Source of the DNA: Botrytis cinerea B05.10
Taxonomy: Eukaryota > Ascomycota > Leotiomycetes > Helotiales > Sclerotiniaceae
Direction: 5' to 3'
DNA: 64,000 nt
Assembly (NCBI RefSeq): GCF_000143535.2
Contig: NC_037322.1
Span: 434,001 to 498,000 of the forward strand
Shown in pieces: positions 46,783 through 59,960 of this stretch. Each line of letters begins with the position of its first letter. Within the stretch, counting starts at the first letter, position 1. The translations under genes were made by a program, and so were the position numbers. The notes beneath the pieces are model-generated. The model worked only from the letters and a program-made list of their open reading frames with translations, searched no databases and was not told the DNA's origin.

Positions 46783-49009
46783 TTCGACGAGCGTGAATCA
46801 TTGAACTCGCATTGACAATGCGTATTCTCAGAATCTGCAGGATCTGGAGAAGTTCCTACTTAAGAAGAGGAGAAATCTTTATCTGCGGAAAAATGACCAA
46901 CATGCAGAATTGGTTGTAATTTGTCCACGCTCAGGACTGAAAATGATTGAGAGGCAGGATATAATCTGCTCAATTGACCTTCGCTTGTCGACTCAAATAT
47001 ATGACTCTAATGCAAATCCTCAATGAAGATGATAATGACATGAAGTCTGTTACTCCACGTACATGCCGAATAAAATGCAGATGAAATGAGAGTATAAGGT
47101 AATGAAGAGAGAATTGATGAGATGTAAAACATGGCATTGAGACAAGAAGAATAGAATGTGGGGTACAGGTGGAATTTAGGCACACGATGTGTGAGCTTGA
47201 CTATGAAGGCAGGAGCATCTTTGTTCCTTCCTTTCCTACCACATTTGCCAGCGTGAGCCAGTGCAGTTTTTGTTGGACCTACCTGATCAGCAATCGAAGA
47301 TAAAGGCATTATGAAGACTTCACATCTTGTAATGTCTGTCTTCATGCCACTTTCTTCAATTTCCCCATGATGTCGTAATAAATGAGGATATATTTTTGTT
47401 GGAGGAATATACACGTGATAAACGCGTGATTATCGAAAACTGCTCGACATCGAGATCATGCAACATGTAAAGCACAATTAGTAGTTACTATATGATAGAA
47501 GTTGATAGAGTGTCCATTTCTAAGATCAGATGTATCCCATCATAGAAAGACTTACGAGATACGAGATCCAGGAATCAACCATACCGGTGAATATACTTCA
47601 CCTCATACTTGTGCCGTCGTCAAGCATTATACTGACCGTCACATGCAAGCCACCCGCTGGCACTTCTATCTCCTGCAAGATCTATTTCAAGGTTGAGACT
47701 TCCCTTATCTTCCTAAAATCGGTGGTATCGAATCCAATATATTCGAATGGATGAGGACAGTGGTCGTACACCAAACAAAAACTCTTCAAACGCTCTATGA
47801 ATCAGCAGCACCGAAACCTGTTTGGAAAATCACCACTGTCCCAACCCAAATTTCCAAATATATCTCGAGTATCTCAAATCCTGATATCTATCAAACGATA
47901 CATACGTGTAACGACCCCTCTCATAATCCTCCCCAACGCCTCAAATCCAACCACATCCCCAAAGTCCTGGCAGAACGACGAGGACCCGAAACGCATTTGC
48001 CTTTAAAAATATATCTCCCAAGCTCCTCTCAAGCTTGGCCTCATCTTATATCATCTCTCGATCCAATCAATATCATCAAAAACAAATATGTTGCACATCT
48101 TACGGAATATTTGAATGCTGTACTGTGTGTATGTAAGTAAGAGAGTATGTAAATACCTTAGTCTGCCTTGATATTGCTTGCAGTCCTAAATTGCGTGGGA
48201 GGTAGTACAATACAGGTTTCTTCAAGAATGCCATCGGAAATTTACCGACCGAACCACAGAAGGTTACATGTATCAAAGTATCCCAACCAATCCCTCTGCC
48301 TTTCCTCACAAATCCCCAGCTCATACTGTCTCACCACGTCACTATCAAGTCTTCACAGCCATTCCAAAATCATCTCTTCTCGATCCCGCAGAAACGAAGA
48401 TTCTCGGCAGTCACCAAGGCAATAAGTACACAATTATAGCCCTATCTCTTTTCCTCATAGGTCGATGATTAACTAGCGCCAAAATGTTGGCGCTTAAATT
48501 ATCCCCCTCCACGAATCAGACAAGCGAACCACCCCTCATGCAATATTCTTTGCAGCAAACCTCATACCACTATTTTTGTATGAAACTCATGTACCGAGTA
48601 TGGATATACAAATAGAAGCCACCCATTCAGCGACCACACCTAGGATATCTCTAGTAGTAGAACTAAACTATCATATAGCAAAAGTATACCATAGCGCTTA
48701 CAGCCATTTACACACCAGATGTTTACGAAATGGAGCAAGGAATAAATACATCCCCTCCCTCCCGTCATTTAATCACACCATTCATCTTGTTCATCTCCTA
48801 TCTGATTTGTCTTTCTCTTTAGCTGTCTCAATTTCTGTATGCCACTATCACTATCACGGCGTCAGGTTGTTTCATTAACTTTTTCTTTCTTCATCCTTTC
48901 CTTGAATGTCATTGGTTTCTTTGATTCTTCAACAGGAGTCTAGCGTTCTTCATTCGAGATTTTACATTTGAGATTTTGATTCAAGGATTACCTAGTGTTT
49001 TATTTCATT
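46783..49009. other. Divergent upstream region
   Basis: 2.2 kb between divergent starts of the coiled-coil gene (-) and the Ser/Thr-rich membrane protein (+). The largest ORFs (47007-47414 -, 47751-48140 +) show no domain, and their translations look random. No gene called. Confidence 0.4.
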
Positions 49010-49831
49010 ATGAGGTCCACTGTTTCCCTTACTTTTGTTCTCCTCTCTTTCTTTCCTGATGTAATTTTTGCACAAAATTCCTTCCTAACATCTACTTCTA
49101 CCTCGACACTCACCACATCTACCCCAATATCAAGTACCGCTATAAGTTCCTCTCAGTCTCAATTACCAGCCGAAACGCCGTCCCTATCACTTACGACCAC
49201 CATATCCCTTACTCCAGCCATGTCCTCCAGCTCCGTTGCATCGTTTTTTTCCGCACTTGCAACATCTGAGCCCTCAGCACCCAACGATCCACCAGCCGGG
49301 GATGCCGCGAGTTCGGGCGGAAGTGCCGGAGCCGATAGCGATGCAGGTGCGTCTGGGACTTCGAGTGGTGGTGTTCAGTTGTCGAATGGAGCTATGATTG
49401 CGATTATTATTGCTGTGATTGGCGTGTGTCTTTTTGGAAGTATGAATCCCCTTTTTTATTTTATTCCTAGGAAGCTCTCTTTTTATCCAATAAATGACCG
49501 GACATTATTAACATAATGAATAGTAATCTCGGCAATACTCTTTTACCTTGCCAAGAAACGTTCCTGGGAGGTTCGCAAGAAGCTACGGGCTTCAGCACGC
49601 AAAGTAGCCGTTGCATTAACACCCAGAAGAGCTACATTCGGCAAAGATGTGCATAAAAGACCCAGTGGTCGTGGATTGGAGAGAATAGACGAAGTACCGC
49701 CCACGCCCAAGATATCGAAGACATTTGTGAGTGTGAACGATGTGGAGAAAGGAGAAGGGAAGATGATGGAATTCGAATTGTCGGATGCGCCGAAGTCGAA
49801 ATGGGCGAGGAAGATGGGAAATGAAAGATAG
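49010..49831 (+). CDS. Ser/Thr-rich single-pass membrane protein with basic cytosolic tail
   Basis: Two exons (49010-49439, 49524-49831; intron 84 nt, GTATGA donor) give 245 residues. Residues 1-21 (MRSTVSLTFVLLSFFPDVIF and on) are a signal peptide. A mucin-like Ser/Thr-rich ectodomain follows (to about 120), ending in a Gly/Ser/Ala/Asp-rich linker. Residues about 128-155 (AMIAIIIAVIGVCLFGIISA and on) are one transmembrane helix split by the intron. A cytosolic tail starts with LAKKRSWEVRKKLRASARKV. This architecture (signal, glycosylated stalk, one helix, basic tail) is shared by fungal wall sensors such as Mid2/Wsc-type proteins, but no WSC domain is present. The initiating ATG at 49010 gives the signal peptide; the in-frame codon at 48995 is GTG. 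Role in wall sensing is inference. Confidence 0.8.
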
Positions 49832-50067
49832 AAGGTGATGATGGCTGCTGGGTCGGCTTTTGTTTTGTGTTTTGATGTACGAATGTTTGATACCCATGGA
49901 ATGAATGATATGAATTGGATGAAATTTGTGGATAATCCCTCCGTTCTGCGAATAATGGCATTTGTTTTTCTGGGAAGCATAGTTTGCAGGTATTTGAATT
50001 TTGGCGCTTGAAAATTCTCATAGTGTGTAATATAAGAGGGGTATCATGAAGTCTCAACTTCGGACTA

Positions 50068-51999
50068 TTACAATCTTCTGAAAACGTTTCCACTGGCGCT
50101 TCGTCTTGCATCTTCGCGTCTACTCCTGCTATTGGCAGGCTTGGCTTCGGTCTTCTCTTTATCTTTTTTACTAGCAGGAGCAAATGTGACCGAACGCTCA
50201 CCAACAACATCACCCCTGTTTTTGCTAACCCGACCAGTGCCTTGTTTGCGGGCTCCCAAAGCATTGTCTTTACGTTGATGACCCGATTTCTTGTAAGACG
50301 AGGAAGAAATACGCATCTCAGCAGCTGGCTTAGGCTTCGACACAACCTCGTCTTCATCATCGCTTGATTCATCCTCACTATCGACCTTGCGCTGTTTGGT
50401 ATCCTCACCACCACCTGGAACCTTAGTACTAGGGTTGAGAGCCTGAAACTCTCTGCTACGCTCATCAACAGCGAAGTCTTCGTCCTCGAAAAGCTTGCCG
50501 AAACGCGAATCACCCAAGACACCAGCATTCTCATCAACCTTCTCCCTACGCTCTTGTCTCTTGAGTACTTTGTCAACCAAGTTCTGGTTGACCTTAACCT
50601 TCTTGCCACCTCTGATTCTACTGGCTCGCTCCTTCTCGACCTTCTCCTTAACTCGTTTGATTCTCTCGTCTTCCCAGACGTAAGGATTGGCAATCAATCT
50701 GGCTTGCTCATAGAGTTTAGAAGCCACAAAGTAACCATGCATATATGGCCGCAAAAGATTGGTAGTTCCGATGAGATGACCCAAGTTGAGAGCTTTCAGT
50801 TCTGGCACCGTTAAGAACTTATAATTATCGTAAGTTTCACTTGGTGCTTCCTCTGCCATTTCTTCAACCATATTATCCAAGAATGAGCACCATTTTGGTG
50901 CAGGACCCAGTTGTGGAATGAAGAAAGCATGTTGTTGCTTTCCTTCGTTTGCCGTGAGGAGCATGCCACTATTCTTGCACCACGCAACTGAGTTGATATC
51001 CACTGCTGGTTCGACTGAAGTCCACGCCTTTCCGTCTGTTTCGTCCCACAATTTAATAATACGTTTATCTGCGGATAAGATTTTCTTTTCTTGTGAAGAG
51101 GTGGTCATGTGCATCAAAGTCTTGATCGCATAACCATATCCTTGATCTTTGGTCAAAATTGGTACGGGTCGTCGAAGATCATACAATTGTACTATTCCCT
51201 CGGAGGATCCTGTCGCAATCGATATTCCTGATCTGTCGAAATCAAGCGCAGTAATTCCTCCTTGCTGACCCGCGAGAATGCCTACTCTTGCTTTGGATCT
51301 TGAATCCCAGAACTCCACCGTACCAATTGATGTCCCAAAAGCCATGAGATTATGACTTTCCTCAGCAATAGATGCACAATTGACACTCCCGGTATTTATG
51401 CCTCCTTGTAAAGCGCCGCCACCAGAAGTCGTCAGGTCATCACCACCAACATCAATTTGGTATGGTTTCATGTAACGTCCTATTTCAAGATTCAATCGAT
51501 AAACTTCTCCAAGACCGTCTGCATTGACACCAACGGCAGGTATTAATGCTTCCGTTGAGGCTTTATCGTAGACAAGGTCACGCCCGTACCGAGGTAATCG
51601 AGTTTGATAATGGCATCCGCCCTGTGTGTGAAATTCTAGTCTGCGATCGGTTTGTAGATGGAGTGATTTTGTATAATCGTTAGATAGGAGGATGAAGGAA
51701 TGATTAAGGGTTGTTGTATGTCTTGCGAAAGACAGAGACAAATGAGGAAGATAATGTGTATGGATTTGCGGTTTGTATGTGCCGGTACTCATAACCCATT
51801 CCCCATCCTCACTGACTCTTATACAAGAGCTAGCTTCTTCGAATTCGAAATCTTGTAGAAGTTCGACGCGGTTGGCATATTCTGGATCGTTTTTCAAGCT
51901 ACGCTTTCTTTTGCGAGCAAGCCAGTCAGGTAGAGGGCGTGCAGTGGAAGCACCCGAAATGGTGTACACCGGTACCTCGTTTGGGTTTGTGAGCTTCAT
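50068..51999 (-). CDS. enp2: Ribosome biogenesis protein Enp2 / NOL10
   Basis: Single exon, 643 residues, starting MKLTNPNEVPVYTISGAS, close to the family start. The first half is a WD40-type propeller: repeated blades include HTHYLPHLSLSFARHTTTLN, GTSIGTVEFWDSRSKARVG, GSSEGIVQLYDLRRPVPI and DKRIIKLWDETDGKAWTSVE. After about residue 490 is the NUC153 motif (DSRFGKLFEDEDFAVDERSREF). A Lys/Glu/Asp-rich tail follows. Yeast Enp2 and human NOL10 are nucleolar factors of the small-subunit processome needed for early 18S rRNA processing. It is divergent from Mediator subunit 13 (786 nt apart) and convergent with the membrane-protein gene at 49010 (236 nt between stops). The length agrees with other Enp2 proteins. 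Confidence 0.95.
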   Translation of the reverse strand: MKLTNPNEVPVYTISGASTARPLPDWLARKRKRSLKNDPEYANRVELLQDFEFEEASSCIRVSEDGEWVMSTGTYKPQIHTHYLPHLSLSFARHTTTLNHSFILLSNDYTKSLHLQTDRRLEFHTQGGCHYQTRLPRYGRDLVYDKASTEALIPAVGVNADGLGEVYRLNLEIGRYMKPYQIDVGGDDLTTSGGGALQGGINTGSVNCASIAEESHNLMAFGTSIGTVEFWDSRSKARVGILAGQQGGITALDFDRSGISIATGSSEGIVQLYDLRRPVPILTKDQGYGYAIKTLMHMTTSSQEKKILSADKRIIKLWDETDGKAWTSVEPAVDINSVAWCKNSGMLLTANEGKQQHAFFIPQLGPAPKWCSFLDNMVEEMAEEAPSETYDNYKFLTVPELKALNLGHLIGTTNLLRPYMHGYFVASKLYEQARLIANPYVWEDERIKRVKEKVEKERASRIRGGKKVKVNQNLVDKVLKRQERREKVDENAGVLGDSRFGKLFEDEDFAVDERSREFQALNPSTKVPGGGEDTKQRKVDSEDESSDDEDEVVSKPKPAAEMRISSSSYKKSGHQRKDNALGARKQGTGRVSKNRGDVVGERSVTFAPASKKDKEKTEAKPANSRSRREDARRSASGNVFRRL

Positions 52000-52785
52000 C
52001 GTGAGAGATTGATGAAACCAAGTAAAGTCTTTATTTCAATGATAAAAGAATTAATGTCAATTTGCCATCTTGTGAAAGACGTCGCATTCAAGAGGCTTCA
52101 AATCAGAAAATTAAATGTCTGCTCTAGAAATTATTTTCTTATCGAAAAAGCTCGGAGCCCGGTGGTACTTTTAACCGGCGGCCGTGACGGGCGCAGCGGC
52201 AAAGCGGGATTATCAAATCATGATGACAGGGATAGCCAATCAGCCTGATCTAACGAATAGTAGCAGGGGCAAAATCAGGGTAGCGCAATTTAATTGCTTA
52301 GTCCGAGTAATCGGTAATTTTGCCTATGGCCCGAAACCATGTTATCAATAACTCTTGTAGACTATTGAGACTATCGTCAAATACAGGCACCATCTGCTTA
52401 ATACCTTGGACCGTTATCCTCTACTATCTCAATGCTGTCAAGATACCCAATTCGTCTGCAATTCTGTTCTGTGCTCACGCTTTGATTGCTTTTCGCCATT
52501 CGTAACAACAATCAGTCGCACCTTGCTGAACAGCCAGCCACTGCGACAGCCGACATCTTCATTTTGAGATGGAGCCCTGCGAGTCCAGCTCAGGATCCCC
52601 GACTCAAACAACTAAAATTTACCGATTTGATTCGATAGGATCATCAACAAACTTACTTGGATATATGAACGATATAATTTGGGGTGCATAAAGAGGAAAA
52701 AGAGCTTGTCGCGGAGGAGGGGGGGACCGGCGCATTACATCGGCTGTTCTGGATGTTCATTTCATGAGTTACGACCTGTTACGAT
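52000..52785. other. Divergent promoter region, enp2 and med13
   Basis: 786 nt between two housekeeping starts. It contains a GC-rich patch (about 52150-52210) and no supported ORF. Confidence 0.45.
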
Positions 52786-55700
52786 ATGGATCTCGGGGAT
52801 CAACCTACCAATGTATTGTGTTGTGTAAGGAATCTTGCTCGTTTCGACGCGAATAAACTTCGTAGCTAACTATCTCCTCAGGACAATTTTGCATCAATAA
52901 CTTACGAATATTTCGAACCCCAATGGCCATCACCTTCCTCTATAACCAAAAAGCATTTACAAGATGTGGAAACCGCTTGGAGGAATCATGGCAACTTAGT
53001 ATATTACGACGCAAAACGAGAAGGGATTTGGGTCTTTCAACCAAGCCCAAATTCCCCAAACAAAGCTCTCGATGAAGGAGATGATTCACTGAGCCAAGCC
53101 AACCTTCCTAGTGTGCGAGGTGTCGAATTGGTGAAAAAAGATAAAGGAACATATGAGCCTTCCTACCTTGCAAAGAGTAAATCCATGCTGGCAGCTAGTT
53201 TGAACACCCCCAATAGCGCGTCTTCGCCTTCACCCCTCGAAAATGCACTACGCAATGCACAAAATGTCAATGCAAGGGCCATGCAAGTAAATTCGGCCCA
53301 GAATCTACATGATCCGGCAGGGTCATCTCCTGGTGTTAAATCAGTGGCCAGTATAGGTGACACTTTCGCGTTTTTGAAGGAGGTCCAGGAGCATTTCATA
53401 TCGTCCGTCCAGGGCTCCATCATGTATAAGCTTTGCAACGATCACGGGTTGATTCCTCTCAACTCACGGACCTTACTTCTCCCCTCAGAATCACCATCTA
53501 GGTCAATGGCATATTACCAATCTCCAAAGGTTTCTGACGATACAGTCACCCTGGTCGACTTAGACATCAGTCTCACTTCCCTCGGAGCTCTAATGATAAA
53601 AGCTTGTTCTTATGTGACCCCTGGTCTTCAAAGTATAAATCACACAAGCCCAGAGAAGCTTCAAAGAATCTTATCCCAGGGTACTGAGCTATGGCTAGCA
53701 CCAGGAGGAAACCCTGCGAAATTTTACTCGTTTTATGACGATGAGCAATTGCCTGGGATTCAACCTATTTCGGATTTACAAAAATATCCTGAAGATCACA
53801 GTTGGCGCTTTCATGGGACCACAATCAAGTCCTGGCAATCCCGATGTTTGGATTGGCTATCAACCAAGGGTTTTGATTCAAGTTTAATCGACGAAGGTGG
53901 TTGGATGTTTGTGCAAGTGCTAAATACTAACTATGGATCTTCGAACCCGGAATACGCAGATATACCCTCTTCTGACGAAGGTGCCATTGTACCTTGGCCA
54001 ACTCTGCTATGCTTTAGAGCCATCAAAACTTCTACAACTGACCTGCAGCCTTCAAGTGCGAATTCTTTTGGGCTTGTAGACCCTCTAACTTTTGTAGAAG
54101 ATTGGTCTATGAATGCGGAAGAAAGGGCGAGCATCATGTCGAATAGGCAACAGGAGCGGAACGTCCTAAAGGCTGCTAAAGAACAAGCCGATCAGGAAGC
54201 CCAAAACATTCGAGCAAACAACCATTCTACAGCATTACTGGAAAAGGGTAGCAATGCTGGCGCAATGTATCCTACACCGCCAGATGCCATACATCACCCT
54301 GGGGGACCAACACCATCATTCGATGGGGCAGTTACAACGCCTGGGAACCCTGCCCACTTATTCTCGCATGATCTCGAAACAACAAATCCCAGCACATCTA
54401 TCATGAACACCGCGGACACTGATAATTGGGTAACTTCAGAACAGAAACATCGCTCAAATTCTAACATGAACTTTGAAGAAAACGAAAATGACAATGATAA
54501 CCTTTTTGGAGATATGGGAGGAGATTTATTTGGCGATACAGACATCACTGATGCCGACTTCAACTTTTTCGACCAACCTGATGACATAGAAATGGAACAT
54601 CAGTCAGGCTCCGCGGTCGAGCCTAATCTGCCTCCTGCTCCTCAACATAAGATTGTTGAAAAGTCATCCGTCTCTAGTAAGCCATTAGTGCCTCAACCAA
54701 CATCAAAGGATACGATCATGAAGGATTCTCAGCCGACAGAGAATAACAAACGACAACCCACATTCGACCAACGTTTTGCAACATCAGAAATGGACATGGA
54801 TGTAGAAATGTCCAACAATAATGATAACTTGATAGCTTCTGCTCAACCACCGTTGCCACCACGCATTGTGGCTCCTTTCGACAAAGAAATAGTATTCGGC
54901 CAGTTGGCAAGACGAAAAAGAAAACGAAAATCAAAATCGCAGTCATCTAGCGGATCTAGCGAATTTGATGAAGTCAAATTTGAGTATTCTCTAACGGAGG
55001 TTGATGAGAAGTATGGTTATAATGGGCGATTTCGATATTCCGATGATGATCTAAAACCACAGCTTGTAGAGCCGCACGATCCTACGAACCCAGAATCTTT
55101 CGGTAGACGAAAAAGTGAGAATAAAGCACTCGAATCCGATGTGTTGAGTCGAATTCTGAATAATGATAATGCGCAGTATGAATTTGAGTTAGATAATGAA
55201 GCCGAGCTAGATGTGGCTAGCGAGTCTAATAGTATAAGCGACGCATCGGAATCTGACGACGCACTACCAACAGGGGTTTCCGCCATAGTTAAACTCGGCA
55301 TGAAAGGAAAACGCTATTTTGATGAGGCCAGTATAAGTTCATACAACGCTTTTACCGGAGAATATGAACCTTCCGCAGGGACTCCCCAGTCCATAATTGA
55401 ACCACATATTCCGATTTTTGAATCTGATCCCGCCGATTGGTCTCTAACGCCATATTTTACCTCGCCCGAACCAGATATTCAGCCTAGCGGGTTATCAGAC
55501 CTAGACTTGATAGAGACAGCTCAAATCATCGCAGATCAAGCTGCTCCAGGGACTCTTCGTGTGAACGATCAAATATGTCAAAACCCTGACGCCCATGATC
55601 AGGCTACCTTTGCTACTAGAAGACTAATGACTGATGTCTTGCAAGCCACGAAGGTATGCTTGAAAGATGTCAAAAGTTGTACTCTGAGGTCATATCTTAC

Positions 55701-57438
55701 CATTCCTGGAATTCCAGCTGTGAACGCGGCTTTGCGTCTACCACCTCAGGGTCGACCCATGCCAAATCCCAGAGCAGCACAGCAAACAGATCCTTCAAAA
55801 TCTAGCAATCCGTTTCCCATTCAACCTCCACAGCTTGAAGTACGTAGAGGCGACTCCAAGCTTGCAGTTCTTCCTCCCGCGATACACTTTTGGGACAATC
55901 TAGGGCTGGCGCCTTATACTGGAAACAAAGATGTTAACGCTGTTTGCATTTATCCCAATATCGTAGGCATTAATGAGAATGCTGATATCTTCCTCGACCA
56001 AATGCGAGGAGCGTATGAATCATTCAGATTTGGAGGGCACGATCGTATCATGTTTCCAGAGTCACCCAGCGGCCTTTTAAATTACCCCTGTGATGTCAAT
56101 ACAAATAAGGCAGCTTATCTGAGCTCGCTTAAAGATGTACTGACGCGGTTGGGCAAGAATCTTTCAAGCATGACTACGGAAGAAAAAAACGTCGTTGTGT
56201 ACTTCGTTTATCCTCTCAATAATTCGTCTCTACTCGTAAATATTTGCACTGCTTTCAAGCACTTGTTCAAGGTCTACAGGAAGTCGTTGTCCGAAAAGAA
56301 GCTGAAGATATACAACGAATTGGTGCTGCAGCTTGTGCCATTGGATTTCATGGCTGCTCCTAATTCGTTGATAGTACCATCGCCAGCGGAATACTCACGT
56401 CTGGCTATGGAAGTGTATGATCGTTGTGTGGATTTTGCATCATCTTCCACTACAGCAGCGATCCTTCTAGAGAAACCTCTTCCTCGAAACATTGACTTTA
56501 AGTTGAACATCAATCCATCTCCTGCTTTGTTACAAGAGAACTCCTGTCTTCATATTGCGTATGCTCAAAGTATCGATGAACGGTGGATTACTGCAGCATG
56601 GTCAGATAACAGGGGCACAAAACAGATGACTGCCTCATACTGCCTTGGGCGAAAGAACGAGCCATTCACTCTTCTCTTTACAGATGTTGCGAATGAAATC
56701 TGGGAGACCACTCTTGACTTGATTTCGAGCAAAAAGGTTCACTGGCGTATAATCATTGCAAAAACTGCTGTGATGGAACAATCTGAAATCGATTTTTGGA
56801 CAGGTCTTGCCTCTACAGAATCAAATGGTTCGATCAGTCTCACATTAGTCACTGTACAAACGGACCCATCCTTACGGATATTACCTCCACAAATAAGAAT
56901 ACCGCCACCATCAATGACAACATCACAGCCCACCACAACGCCCGTCTCCACACCTCAAGCATCTCAATCATCGGTTTTCTCCCCGGGTAATGCATCAACA
57001 CCGACAGCGAATGCCCCTACCCCTTCCGAAGCACAATCCACGTCCACTCCCGCTGTACCTCCCGAACCAGATGATCAAAGCTCTCGTCTTTTAGATATCA
57101 CAGATCAAACCTGGGGTGCAATACTCTCTCATCGCCTCAACAATTCGAATTCTCTTCTCGAATTTAATCCTGCTCTTATTTCCGGCTACCTCGTTAAAAA
57201 TAGCGGTACGAGCACCGATGATCCGCCGATAGTATTGGAAGTCAACATCATCTATGCGGAGGTTGTAGGAAATCCGCGCACGTTTCACGATACTTTGTTA
57301 AGGGAAATTTTGGGTTATTATAGGGGATTGGCTACTCTGGCAAGGGTCAGAGGCGTGGTACATCCTGTTAGGGATGGGAGACCTTGGCACATTGCGGCTG
57401 CAGAGAAGGCGGTTAAAGCTTTGTATATGTTGCTTTGA
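52786..57438 (+). CDS. med13: Mediator complex subunit 13 (Ssn2/Srb9)
   Basis: Two exons: 52786-52824 (MDLGDQPTNVLCC) and 52882-57438; intron 57 nt, GTAAGG donor and CTCAG acceptor, phase 0. Total 1531 residues. The N-terminal region (FASITYEYFEPQWP, then YYDAKREGIWVF) is the Med13 N-terminal domain. The centre is a long Ser/Asp/Asn-rich disordered region including acidic stretches and a basic KRKRKSKS patch. The C-terminal third contains LTPYFTSPEPD, NYPCDVNTNKAAYLSSLKDV, the PIWI-like core with VVYFVYPLNNSSLLV and LPLVPLD-like segments, and closes with PVRDGRPWHIAAAEKAVKAL. Med13 bridges the Cdk8 kinase module to core Mediator and mediates repression. The length and the domain order fit filamentous-fungal Med13. 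Confidence 0.93.
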
Positions 57439-57978
57439 TAGGGAGGTTTCTTTTGTCAGAAAGAGATCCGGTGGATGGCGATCTGAGAAGATGGCGGTGA
57501 GATATATCAAATTGGATTGTATCAAATGAGTTAATAGTGGTGCTGCCGTTTCTTTTGGGATGTTGATAGATACCCTGGGGTTCTTCTTTTCTATGTGTAC
57601 ATGGTCACCCATTGTCGATTTGGGTTTGGATGACATGGATTGTTTATATGATGTTGGCTGGGTTAAAAAATAGCATAAAGAGAGAAAAGAGAGTTTTGGT
57701 ATAAATTTGATATGATAATAGGATTTGATTCGTCTTCAGTTGTTCCCTAAGAAGTAACAAATAAGTAAATATTCGATGGGCTATGCGGAGCATTATTTAC
57801 CAGCACCGAGCATTGACATCTTGTTTCACGAGTTCTGGTAAAAAATGAATATTGAGTTTATCTCGTCTATATTCTAGTATATATGCATGCCGTTGATGCA
57901 TCCAGGTATCAAAAATGCACAAAGTTCCTTCATCCATCCCTTGTATAAATCCTCCCCACATCCTCACATATCATCCAT
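57439..57978. other. Intergenic region between convergent genes
   Basis: 540 nt holding the 3' UTRs of med13 and the MTA phosphorylase gene. No other feature seen. Confidence 0.5.
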
Positions 57979-59124
57979 CTAAGCATCCCACACCCCCGGG
58001 AACAAATACTCCACGTTCTTCTTTCCCTCCTCTCCTCTTCCCTGTTCCTTTGTCATAAATCTAATCATGCCCGTCGTGTTTCCTTCCCAATGTTTCGCCA
58101 AAACCACCTCATTATGTTCCTGCTTACTCAACGCGTCAAGCACTGCTCCCACCAATCGCTTCGCATTCTGTCCATTGGCATGCATGTGTCCCATCACCAT
58201 TTCCACGTCCACATCGGCTGTGCTATGCCAACAGTCATAATCGGTTGCCATACAAATCATTTGGTAGACCATTTCAGCTTCGCGTGCGAGCTTGGCTTCG
58301 GGAAGCGCGGACATGTTGATGACGGATCCGCCCCAGGAACGGTACATGTGCGATTCGGCACGGGTAGAGAAGGCGGGTCCTTCTGTTTGTTGTTGAAAAG
58401 GGTAGGTTAGTTATAATTTCTATGAGGGGTGCAGAAAATATCGAGAAATGCAACTTACCCATACAAATGATCGTTCCCTTGTCATGCATAACAATTCCTT
58501 CTCCCTCAAGCGCATGTCCACACTCCCTCACCACCCTCGCAATCTTCTCATCGAACGGATCCGCAAAGCCCACATGTCCCACAACACCCTTTTCAAAGAA
58601 GGTAAAAGGACGCACTCCCTTGGTCCTATCAATAACCTGATCTGGCACTACGAAATCGCGGGGCTTGATTTCCTCGCGCAGAGAGCCCACGGCACTAAAT
58701 GCGATGATGGTTCGGACGCCGATGCTGCGGAGAGCAGCGATGTTGGCGCGGTTGGGGATTTCGTGGGGGGCGAGCTCGTGGTGAGTACCATGGCGAGAGA
58801 GGAAGGCGACGGGGGTGGAGTTGTGGGAGAGGATGTGGATGGGGGAGGAGGGGTAGCCCCAGGGGGTGAGTGGGTTGAGGGTTGCGATTGGGACAAAACC
58901 TTCGAGGGATTGGAGACCGGTACCGCCGATTACGGCAATGTGGACGGGGTCTGGAGGAGAAAAGAGTGGTTAGCTTGGGAACGGAATGCAATGGACTGGA
59001 CTGGCAGATTTCGGGGGTGAAAGAGGAAAGAGGGGAGATAGGACAGAGATGGATGGTGGGTGATGGATGAATAGGTTACAATTTTCTACATACCAGAGAA
59101 AGTGGTAGGAAGTGATCCGGCCAT
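57979..59124 (-). CDS. meu1: S-methyl-5'-thioadenosine phosphorylase
   Basis: Three exons (59124-59094, 58950-58459, 58382-57979; introns 143 and 76 nt) give 308 residues. The first exon encodes [10 protein letters not shown]. The second has the phosphate-binding [30 protein letters not shown] (conserved RHG and base/phosphate contacts), and [20 protein letters not shown]. The third has [30 protein letters not shown] (conserved MS/TxxPE substrate motif) and MATDYDCW. This is a complete MTAP. It phosphorolyses methylthioadenosine to adenine and 5-methylthioribose-1-phosphate in the cytosolic methionine salvage pathway, which clears the by-product of polyamine synthesis. Sequence and length are regular for the family; nothing appears missing. 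Confidence 0.95.
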
Positions 59125-59960
59125 ATTGGTCTATTGTTCGGGGTGTAGTTGGTGAACTCAAAAAGAGATTGAGGAATGAGGGTTCCCGAGACAATTTATA
59201 TCGAATTAAAATCTTCCTGTATGGCGAAATCAGAGAAGCGACAAAAACCAACAAGGTTAGTTTGGGTTCGGCCTTTTTTAAAAACTACCCCGCCAGCACC
59301 GCTCCTGCCCCACCAAATATTCGCGAACAGGGATTGCTAATATCTCCACGTGGAGGGGGAGACTGTTCAGACAAGAGGGGTGCTATCGAATGTTGAAGAT
59401 ATTCATTTGTATATTTAGTTCCATGCAATAGAAACACACTTCGGTAAGAATGGCTCGTATCAGTACATGCTCTAATCACATCAATAGTCTCAAGTTTACT
59501 GCAATAAAATACAACATAGTAGAAAGCAAACTTGCTATATAGAAATTCCACGGTCGGTTGCTATGCTAATAAGTGTGGTATACTGTGCTATGATACAACA
59601 GTGAAAAGGTATCGCTATCGATCTTTGAGATCTTGAAAATCACGCTAGAAGCAATCAATGCTTGTGGTGTATGACTTGCGCCCTTTCCATCTTCCATAAA
59701 TCCTTCACAATCAGTGCTCTTCCACTGCGGCGTGAACCCACACGTCCATCCTATAATCCATACAAGTATCAATACAGTGATAAACACACACATAATAATC
59801 TTACAATTCATTGCATCGTCGTTATTTCATCATCCTTTCCACCATGTTCTCCGCTCGAGTTCTCAGTCCCATTATGTTAAATGGTGAACAGGCGGGCCTC
59901 TCACAAGTGAAAACGTTGCTCTGAAACAACCGGTCTCCCCTTTCCACAAGAACATTCTAT
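59125..59960. other. Intergenic region upstream of the MTA phosphorylase gene
   Basis: 836 nt between the Not4 stop (-) and the MTA phosphorylase start (-): 3' UTR of not4 plus promoter of the next gene. No ORF supported. Confidence 0.5.

Noticed and set aside
47751..48140. 129-codon ORF in the spacer upstream of the coiled-coil gene
   Set aside because: No domain, poor start context, and random-looking composition.
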